A DNA stretch of 64,000 bases from Saprospiraceae bacterium. Lineage in GTDB: Bacteria; Bacteroidota; Bacteroidia; Chitinophagales; Saprospiraceae. Below are positions 57,045 to 64,000 of the stretch, piece by piece. How positions within the stretch are numbered: position 1 is the first letter of the stretch; every line of letters begins with the position of its first letter. The stretch is taken from contig JADJTQ010000006.1 of assembly GCA_016711125.1 (NCBI GenBank), positions 372,001-436,000 on the forward strand, in the 5' to 3' direction. The translations under genes were made by a program, and so were the position numbers. Below the pieces are notes generated by a model. That model worked only from the letters and a program-made list of their open reading frames with translations. It was not told where the DNA came from and did not search any database.

Positions 57045-59929
57045 CTAATCGCTGATTACAATATTGACCATTCGTTTGGGTACGACAATTACCTTTTTGA
57101 TCGTCTTGCCTTCAGTCCATTTTTTGACCACTTCGAGGGCAAGTGCTTTTTCTTCAATTTCTTTTGGGCTGGCATCGGCTGAAAAAGACTCTTCTCCCCG
57201 GCGCTTGCCATTGATCGAAATTGGATAGGTAATCTCACTATCAACTAGATAAGCTCCATCCAATTTTGGAAAATCTGCAAGATGTACGCTGCTGCTGTGC
57301 CCTAATCGGTGCCACAGTTCTTCGGCTAAATGCGGGGCAAAGGGCGATAATAAAATCACCAATGGTTCCAATATCTTTTTCTTTTGTGTATCAGAACCTC
57401 TTAAATCGTTTACTGCCACCATAAAATGACTGATGCAGGTATTGAATGAATATCGCTCAATATCTTCCTGCACTTTTTTAATTGCCAGATGCAAGATTTT
57501 ATTTTCATCGCGGTTGGGAGTTTCGTCGCTAATCTGCAGGTTACCCTGCTCATCAAAAAATAATCTCCAGAGTTTTTTAATAAACTTGTAGACCCCATCA
57601 ATTCCCTTGGTATCCCATGGTTTGCTATTTTCCAAAGGTCCTAAAAACATCTCATACATCCGGAAACAATCCGTACCATATTTTTCAATCACATCATCCG
57701 GATTGATCACATTGTATTTGGACTTAGACATTTTTCCCACTTCCGAATGGGAGATTAATTTAAAATCAGTGGCTCCGTTTTCAGCTGTGAAGGCACCGCG
57801 GTGATACCTGCCTTCCGGGCTGTCAAAAATGGCTTCTTTATAGTCAGAGCTCCATTGAATAAATTGATCGACACCTTTCCTGTTTAAATAACTTTGATCC
57901 AGACCATAATCCGACACAAACTCGATCGGCACCGGTATCCGGGCAAAGTCAGTACCTGGATGCTTGGCAGCGATCGTTGAGCAGACAAACCGGTGATAAC
58001 CGTTTTCCTTTTCTTTCTGCAGGAACATGAACTCGATCACTCCCTGTATCATGCCTTGATTAATCAATTTCTTAAAAGGCTCAATCGTTGGCACCAGCCC
58101 TTTGTCGTGAAGAAACTTATGCCAAAACCGGGCATACATGAGGTGTGAGACCGCATGTTCAGCTCCACCGATATATAGATCGACATCTTGCCAATAGTTG
58201 ATCGCATCTGTGCCGGCAAACGTCTGATCATTATTTGGATCCATATAGCGTAAAAGTACCAAGACGATCCGGCGACGGCCGGCATGGTATCGGTCTCTCG
58301 CTTTTGACCATTGGGCAAATTGACCCATTCCTTAAGCCTGGCAAGGGGTGAGTCTCCTTGTTTGGTGGGCTTGAAATCGTCAGACGGAGGTAATTCAAGC
58401 GGCAAATCTTCTAAAGGGATAATGTGAGCGATATCTTCATCGTCAAATGTGATTGGAAATGGCTCGCCCCAATATCGCTGCCGGCTAAAATTGGCATCCC
58501 GCATCTTATAGTTGATCTGTCGTTTACCAATGGCCATCTTTTCAATCCTACCGATCATTGCGTCAATTGCTTCGGGCACCTGCATACCAGTGATGAAGCC
58601 GCTATTGATGATTTTGCCCACTTTGTCATGTAGACTTGCACCAGGATAATCGCTCTTGTCAACCACATCGATGATGTCAATGCCAAATTTCTCGGCAAAA
58701 CGATGGTCCCGCTCGTCATCGCTGGGTACGGCCATGATCGCGCCTGTGCCGTAATCCATGAGCACATATTCGGCGATCCAAATGGGTATGTTTTCCTCAG
58801 TGAAAGGATTGTATGCAAAGGCACCCGTGTTTGCTCCGGTCACCGTTTTGACTTCTGCCTGGCGCTCGATTTCAGACCGGGACTTCGCATACTCGAGATA
58901 GGCATCGATATCCTTTCGTTGTCCCTCGGTGGTAATCTGATCCACCAGTGGATGCTCCGGTGCCAGTACCATAAAGGTGGCTCCAAATATCGTGTCTGGC
59001 CGGGTAGTATAAATTTCGAGTTCAAACTCATGACCCCTAATTGGAAAATGCATTGAGGCACCTTCAGAGCGACCGATCCAATTATATTGCATCGTTTTTA
59101 AGGCGTCCGACCAATCGATCGTATCCAGGTCTTGCAAAAGTCTTTCGGCATAAGCGGTGATACGCAAATACCATTGAGTCATTGCTTTCTTTTCGACTGG
59201 ATGGCCTCCCCGCTCCGATACTCCATCTTTGATTTGATCATTAGCTAGCACGGTGCCTAAGGCTTCGCACCAGTTGACATAACCCACTTTTCGGTAGGCC
59301 AACCGATAGTCCATCAATACTTCCCGCTTTCCCTTGCGACTATATGCTTGCCATTGAGTCGCAGTGAAATTTCCTTTGAACGAAGAAGCAGCGACCACTC
59401 CCTGATTACCATTTTTCTCAAAATGAGCAATTAGGTCATTGATTGGTTTAGCTTTTGCAGTCTTCTCGTCGTAATAGTGATCAAATAAAAGGGTAAATAT
59501 CCATTGGGTCCATTTATAATATTTAGGATCGCATGTCACTACTTCCCTTGTCCAATCAAATGAAAAACCTAATTTTTTTAATTGCTCCCGATATCGCTCC
59601 ATATTGTCTTTGGTGGAGACAGCAGGATGAATTCCGGTTTGGAGGGCGTACTGCTCAGCGGGAAGTCCAAAAGCATCAAAACCCATGGGATGTAAAACAT
59701 TGAAACCTTGTAAACGCTTGTACCGGGCATAAATATCCGAAGCGATATATCCGAGAGGATGACCTACATGCAAACCGGCACCCGATGGATAAGGAAACAT
59801 ATCCAAAACATAGAATTTAGGTTTGGAGGGATCTTCTCTGACCACATAGATCTTATGATCTTCCCACCATTTGCGCCATTTTTCTTCTGTTTCCGAGTGA
59901 TTGTATTCTTGCATAATCTTGCTTTTCAA
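57045..59929 (-). CDS. leuS: Leucyl-tRNA synthetase, frameshifted
   Basis: About 961 residues when joined, normal for bacterial LeuRS. The start could be the ATG at 59929 or the one at 59914 (MQEYNHSE). The class-I HIGH signature is in FPYPSGAGLHVGHPLG; the editing domain shows TTRPDTIFGATFMVLAPEHP and VPSDDERDHRFAEKFGI; the second frame has the KMSKS motif GKMSKSKYNVINPDD and a C-terminal anticodon-binding region. The two frames overlap and join if one T is added to the T4 run at 58252-58255 (giving SSWYFLRYMDPNN). LeuRS is essential, so this break is almost certainly a sequence error. Confidence 0.97.
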
Positions 59930-59960
59930 TAAGAGTGCGCAAAATTATCAAATATTAACC

Positions 59961-60019
59961 AGTAGGGGCTGGCTGTTGTCGATTGTTTTGAAAAAGCCAA
60001 TCATTATTGGAGCCCCTAC
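59961..60019. repeat. Inverted repeat upstream of leuS
   Basis: Arms GTAGGGGCT at 59961-59969 and AGCCCCTAC at 60011-60019, 9 bp perfect, with a 41-base loop. It lies in the short gap between leuS and the divergent coiled-coil gene; no T-box-like features are seen. Confidence 0.6.
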
Positions 60020-60126
60020 CAGGGATATTAATCGGGTTTATTGGCCAATTGAACTGATTTGCCGATTATTGTTGTTTAATCATGTTAGATAGAAGAACTT
60101 AGAGATATCAAGCAAATAGCGAAAAG

Positions 60127-60599
60127 ATGAGATTACTTATAAAACTGGCTTTACTGATCATCGTTGGGGTATTGGTTTACAACTATTTTTGGGCTCCGAT
60201 GACGAGAAAGCCACATCTGAAAAGGTATTCAAACAGGTGAAGGAAGTTGGCAGATCTATTGGCGATTTGATTACTAATGAACGGCAGAAGTTCAGGGACG
60301 GCAAATATGATCAGGCCTTCGACAAACTGGGTGATGCCTACGAAAAACTCAAAGGCAAAGTGGACCAGGAAGATAGCAGAGAGGAAAGAGAAGAGCTTGA
60401 AAAACTTGAAAAGCACAAAGAAGCACTGCAAAAAGAGAAACAAAAGATTCAGGATGAACTGGAAAAAGAAAATCCAGATGAGGAAGTTCTCAAAAAATCG
60501 CCAACCTTTGAAAAAGAATTACAAGATCTGGTTGATGAAACCGGCAGGCTGCTTGACCGGGTTCTGAAAAAAGAAAAAGAACGGAAAGACAAGGAGTAA
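60127..60599 (+). CDS. Membrane-anchored coiled-coil protein of unknown function, frameshifted
   Basis: About 158 residues. The N-terminal helix (LLIKLALLIIVGVLVYNYF) is a membrane anchor. Adding one T at 60186-60190 joins it to GSDDEKATSEKVFKQVKEVG. The remainder is a highly charged long coiled coil (repeated E, K, L; for example KLEKHKEALQKEKQKIQDEL). Without the join the second frame would have an unlikely short start. No family recognised. It sits between leuS (divergent) and ftsX. Confidence 0.7.
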
Positions 60600-60799
60600 T
60601 TCAAGATCTGTAGTTTTTTTCGCAACTCGAATGATGTTCGGGTTTCTGAGCAGATCGGTATCGCTGTCCCATCAAACTGACTTCCAATATTGTCCCCATC
60701 CCTTTCGTTAGAATAACCGTGAACTGCTATTTGAATGCAATTTAATCCAACACTTTAGAATATTCTATTATTTGTATCTTTACTCAATATTAGCGCTTT

Positions 60800-61675
60800 A
60801 TGAGTAAAAGAAAATCATTTAGACCCAAACCAAATTTCCTCTGGTCGATTCTCAGTGTCGCTGGAGTTCTTTTTGTTATTGGCCTTTTCGGGTTAATCAC
60901 GATCCATTCTCAGTCGTTTGTCGATCAACTTAAAGAGGAGTTTGAAATTATAGTCGAATTAAATCCTAAAGCCAGTCAAAAACAAGTTGACCAGCTGAAA
61001 AAGGATCTGGAAGCAGAACCAGGAGTACTAAAAGGTTCAGTGGTCTATACCAGTAAAGAGGATGGATTGAAGAGTCTAAGCGATGAACTTGGAGAAGAAT
61101 TACTAAAAATTGAAATGCCGAATCCTTTATCAGACATCATTAGCTTTCGGATGATTGGAGCGGAGTTTGATCTGGGTAATCTCGAAAAAATCAAGGAGAA
61201 ATTTAGCAGGGGGAGATCGGAGATTCTTTCTGTTTATTACCAGGAGGGGGTGGTCGAAGGCATTGTTTCAAATCTGGATCGGCTATCCTATCTTTTCCTG
61301 ATTGCGGCAGTGTTTTTGGGGCTCTTAGCGCTTATGCTGATTTACAATGCCATTAGACTGTCGATTTATGCAAACCGGTTTTTGATTAAGAATATGGAAC
61401 TGGTCGGTGCCTCCTGGAGTTTTATCCGCAAGCCTTTTCTTCGCAAAAGTCTCAGGCATGGTCTGATCAGTGCTCTTGTGGCAGTCGGGGCACTGGTACT
61501 TTCTTATTTGGTAGCTGCAGAAAGACTTCCCCAGATCGCACAATATTTAAGCATCGATTCCATTTTATATCTTGTAAGTATGTTGGTGGTAACTGGCATT
61601 CTGATCAACCTTGCCAGCACCTGGATTGTGGTCACCCGGTTTCTTAGTATGAGTACTAATGATCTTCATCTCTAA
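60800..61675 (+). CDS. ftsX: Cell division protein FtsX
   Basis: 291 residues; permease-like partner of the FtsE ATPase that activates septal peptidoglycan hydrolases. One N-terminal membrane helix (LWSILSVAGVLFVIGLFGLIT), an extracellular domain (residues about 50-170, EFEIIVELNPKASQKQVDQL), and three C-terminal helices (LFLIAAVFLGLLALMLIYNAI and following). The end DLHL is intact. It starts a cluster ftsX-DUF3098-uppP-truB that is conserved in Bacteroidota. Confidence 0.93.
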   Translation: MSKRKSFRPKPNFLWSILSVAGVLFVIGLFGLITIHSQSFVDQLKEEFEIIVELNPKASQKQVDQLKKDLEAEPGVLKGSVVYTSKEDGLKSLSDELGEELLKIEMPNPLSDIISFRMIGAEFDLGNLEKIKEKFSRGRSEILSVYYQEGVVEGIVSNLDRLSYLFLIAAVFLGLLALMLIYNAIRLSIYANRFLIKNMELVGASWSFIRKPFLRKSLRHGLISALVAVGALVLSYLVAAERLPQIAQYLSIDSILYLVSMLVVTGILINLASTWIVVTRFLSMSTNDLHL

Positions 61676-61778
61676 TCGATGGGGGGCTATACAATATCAG
61701 ACCAACAGATTAAAAAAATCATCAATATCTCACGAAAAACAGATAATATCTGATACTTTTGTGCAAAATGTAGGTTCA

Positions 61779-62092
61779 ATGAGTCAAGCCAAGGCATCTA
61801 AAAAGAAAGTGGTCACTACTCAAAAGGTATCGCCAACCTCGCAAAGGGTTCGCAAAGCTACTTCAAGTAAGGAGCAGCAAGAGCTTATCTTCAAAAAGAA
61901 AACTACGTATTGATGGGGGCAGGGGCAGGACTTATTTTTCTTGGCATGTTACTGATGTTGGGAGGCAGTATGCCAAGTCCGGATGTTTGGGATGACTCAA
62001 TCATTTACAGTTTTCGACGTACTGTTCTGGCTCCAATTGTCATTCTTGCAGGCTTGGTAGTCGAGATCTATGCCATTTTCAAAAGAGCCTGA
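61779..62092 (+). CDS. DUF3098 membrane protein, frameshifted
   Basis: About 104 residues. The basic N-terminus (SQAKASKKKVVTTQKVSPTS) leads into KQELIF-like QQELIFKKK; one A is missing in the run at 61899-61902, after which the reading resumes with MGAGAGLIFLGMLLMLGGSM, PSPDVWDDSIIYSFRRTVLA and two membrane helices. This is the DUF3098 sequence typical for a position between ftsX and uppP. Function unknown. Confidence 0.88.
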
Positions 62093-62101
62093 TAACTTTC
62101 A

Positions 62102-62908
62102 ATGAATATAGTTTGGGAAGCCATCGTACTTGGAATCATTCAAGGGCTCACCGAATTTTTGCCCGTTTCCAGTAGTGGACACTTAGAGATTGCCAAATAT
62201 ATTTTGGGCAATGAGGGCACGGGGAAGCAAGGCTTGATCATGACCGTTATTCTACATTTTGCCACAGCGTGTGCAACCATTTTCGTATTTCGTAAAGAGA
62301 TCTTACAATTGGTGGTCGAGGGTTTTAGCCTCAAGGCAAATGATTCAAATCGCTATATCCTCTATGTCATCGTTAGTATGATCCCTGCAGTATTGGTAGG
62401 CATTTTTTTTGAAGAAGCGATCGAGTCGCTTTTTAGTCAGAATCTAATGCTTGTTGGAGTAGCATTGCTGATTACCGCCGTTTTATTGATTGTTGCTGAC
62501 CGCACTAAACATACGTCCAGGCCGGTGGATGGTTGGTCTGCTTTGTTGATCGGACTGTCACAGGCGATTGCCATTTTGCCTGGCATATCACGCTCGGGTG
62601 CTACGATTTCAACCTCTGTTTTACTTAAAATCGATCGTCAACGAGCCGCCAGATTTTCATTTTTGATGGTGGTTCCTTTAATCTTTGGTAAAATAGCCAA
62701 AGACCTGTTGACGGGTGAGTGGCAAGCGGTTGAGCAGGTGACACCGTTGGTCGTGGGTTTTATAGCCGCCTTTTTCACCGGTATTTTAGCTTGTATATGG
62801 ATGATTGAATTAGTCAAGCGGGCCAGGTTGAGATATTTCGGTTGGTACTGTGCTCTTGCTGGCCTTCTATGTATTTTATGGGTAAATGGCATATTTGCAC
62901 ATGCCTGA
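62102..62908 (+). CDS. uppP: Undecaprenyl-diphosphatase
   Basis: 268 residues, eight or so membrane helices. The BacA/UppP motifs are GLTEFLPVSSSGHLEIAKYIL and LPGISRSGATISTSVLLKIDR with the active-site Glu, Ser and Arg residues. It regenerates the undecaprenyl phosphate carrier for cell-wall synthesis. Start follows DUF3098 by 9 bases and it overlaps the following gene by a few bases. Frame intact. Confidence 0.97.
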   Translation: MNIVWEAIVLGIIQGLTEFLPVSSSGHLEIAKYILGNEGTGKQGLIMTVILHFATACATIFVFRKEILQLVVEGFSLKANDSNRYILYVIVSMIPAVLVGIFFEEAIESLFSQNLMLVGVALLITAVLLIVADRTKHTSRPVDGWSALLIGLSQAIAILPGISRSGATISTSVLLKIDRQRAARFSFLMVVPLIFGKIAKDLLTGEWQAVEQVTPLVVGFIAAFFTGILACIWMIELVKRARLRYFGWYCALAGLLCILWVNGIFAHA

Positions 62909-63601
62909 CCTATCAGCTATCGTTTCTGGCACGATGATTATGGTAGATAAGCCATTGGAATGGACATCGTTTGATGTAGTGAATAAGATCCGTTATGCAA
63001 TTCGCAAGACTTTTCAATTAAAGAAGATTAAAGTTGGGCATGCGGGTACCCTCGATCCGATGGCTTCCGGACTTTTGATTTTATGTACCGGTAAAATGAC
63101 AAAACAGATTGATCAATATCAGGCTCAGGAGAAGACTTATGAAGGCATCATGACCTTAGGAGCAACAACCGCTTCTTTTGACTCCGAGAGCCCCATCAAT
63201 GGTGAATATCCGATCGGGCACATAACGTCTGAAATGCTAAGGAACCAGGCTCAGAAAATGACTGGTGAAATCGCTCAGACGCCACCCATGTTTTCCGCCT
63301 TAAAAAAGATGGAGTACCCCTCTATAGACTAGCCAGGGAAGGTAAGGAAGTGGACATCCCCTCTCGCCAGGTGTCGATCTATTCATTTGAATTGACCAGA
63401 ATTGCACTGCCGGACGTCTACTTCAGCGTTAGATGTAGCAAAGGCACCTATATCCGGTCGTTGGTGCATGAATTTGGTCAGGCATTAGATTCAGGTGCTT
63501 ATCTAAAGGCACTGAAACGGACAGCCATTGGTGACTATCAGCTCTCGGACGCCTGGAAAATAGATGAGTTAATCAGCACAATAAACTCGATGCAGACTTA
63601 A
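62901..63601 (+). CDS. truB: tRNA pseudouridine(55) synthase TruB, frameshifted
   Basis: About 234 residues when joined, in the range of the family. Start at the ATG at 62901 (an earlier ATG at 62886 overlaps more of uppP). The TruB signatures are VDKPLEWTSFDVVNKIR and the catalytic Asp in VGHAGTLDPMASGLL, then TPPMFSALK. One A is missing in the run at 63302-63307; with it the protein reads KKDGVPLYRLAREGKEVDIPS and continues through GTYIRSLVHEFGQALDSGAYL. It makes pseudouridine 55 in the T-loop of tRNA. The break in such a conserved gene supports a sequence error. Its stop overlaps the next ATG (TAATG). Confidence 0.95.
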
Positions 63602-64000
63602 TGAGTATCGTGGTAAATGGATTGGTAAAAAACTATGGTGATCAACAAGCACTTGGTGGTGTTCATTTTCAGTGCCCGCAGGACAAATTGTTGGCTTGCT
63701 CGGGCCTAATGGTGCGGGTAAAACCACGACGATGAAGATTCTCTCGGGTTTTATGGATAACTATGAGGGAGAGGCTCTGGTCAACGGATTGGACATTCGT
63801 AAACATTCGCTTCAAATTAGAAAATTGATCGGTTATCTGCCCGAACATAATCCTTTATATCTTGACATGTATGTCAAAGAATACCTGATATTTATCAGCT
63901 CGATTTACAAACTCGATGATATCAAAAATCGGGTGATAAAGATCATTGAGCTGACCGGTCTTGTGAAGGAGCAGCATAAATTAATCCGGGCGCTTTCGAA
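63601..64000 (+). CDS. ABC transporter ATP-binding protein, GldA-like, frameshifted and cut by the window end
   Basis: The ATG at 63601 (overlapping the truB stop) gives SIVVNGLVKNYGDQQALGGV, then one T is missing at 63666-63669. After that the frame reads VPAGQIVGLLGPNGAGKTTTM (Walker A), KILSGFMDNYEGEALVNGLD and KLIGYLPEHNPLYLDMYVKEYL, typical of GldA-type gliding-associated ABC ATPases or other Bacteroidota ABC-2 exporters. The Q-loop variant LPEHNPLY is a GldA-like feature. The signature motif and Walker B are beyond the window. The exact role cannot be fixed. Confidence 0.88.

Noticed and set aside
59930..60126. Leader riboswitch or T-box upstream of leuS.
   Set aside because: Only a 9-bp inverted repeat with a long loop is present, with no T-box sequence or specifier loop. 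T-boxes are also rare in Bacteroidota.
1..64000. rRNA or tRNA genes.
   Set aside because: None could be recognised by reading both strands, although a computational tRNA search was not possible.

Overview
The window looks like chromosomal DNA of a Bacteroidota bacterium, plausibly of the Saprospiria/Chitinophagia type. Evidence seen directly: a SusC/RagA TonB-dependent receptor, several proteins with type IX secretion (T9SS) C-terminal sorting domains, a SusR-like propeller regulator, the ftsX-DUF3098-uppP-truB cluster and a GldA-like ABC ATPase. The genus is not determinable from the sequence alone.

Layout. 1-15 kb, minus strand: a polysaccharide utilisation locus with a membrane propeller/LuxR-type regulator, a GH144-like enzyme with T9SS tail, a 1056-residue six-module surface protein, a GH144-like lipoprotein, a GH3 beta-glucosidase and SusC. 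GH144 plus GH3 suggests beta-1,2-glucan (sophorose-type) as substrate. 15-18.6 kb: a Tat-type Gfo/Idh/MocA oxidoreductase, a gene graveyard with decayed DUF6624 and ATPase pieces, and a choice-of-anchor protein. 18.9-27 kb: SWIM zinc-finger protein, rlmH, rhomboid protease, patatin, padR-pspC, nitrilase and sterol-desaturase-like enzyme. 27.1-29.5 kb: a DUF2277 gene whose 3' end carries an IS1634-family element. 29.6-34.5 kb: GH26, DinB-like protein, response regulator and TPR histidine kinase. 35-40 kb: two large tracts of an AAATTCCAAATTCC-type repeat around a cupin, a CPBP protease, a VanX-like dipeptidase and an S23 four-helix-bundle gene nested inside the second tract. 40-43.6 kb: RraA-like, amine oxidase and TIM-barrel isomerase/epimerase genes, all with export signals. 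43.6-49.1 kb: an accessory island with a toxin/immunity-like pair, VapBC-like, a broken RelBE-like pair, an IS256 element and a DUF5615 remnant, each separated by members of a second repeat family. 49.2-64 kb: two-CBM20 GH77 amylomaltase, peroxiredoxin, PVC-type cytochrome c protein, leuS, ftsX, DUF3098, uppP, truB and a GldA-like gene running off the end.

A global observation dominates interpretation. About nineteen genes are split by single-base indels, nearly all in short A/T runs and mostly one base missing. They include the essential genes leuS and truB and even transposases. This pattern fits uncorrected homopolymer errors in the assembly much better than mass pseudogenisation, so split genes are annotated here as single genes with a noted frameshift. 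A few lesions look real: the in-frame stop in the RelE-like toxin, the DUF6624/ATPase fragments and the DUF5615 fragment.

The most promising undescribed structure is the repeat system at 35-40 kb: modular units of a constant 33-base core plus one of a few interchangeable segments, twice repeated around the locus, enclosing an S23-type four-helix-bundle gene, and sharing a CCTGAC...GTCAGG hairpin with an otherwise unrelated repeat family at 5 kb.
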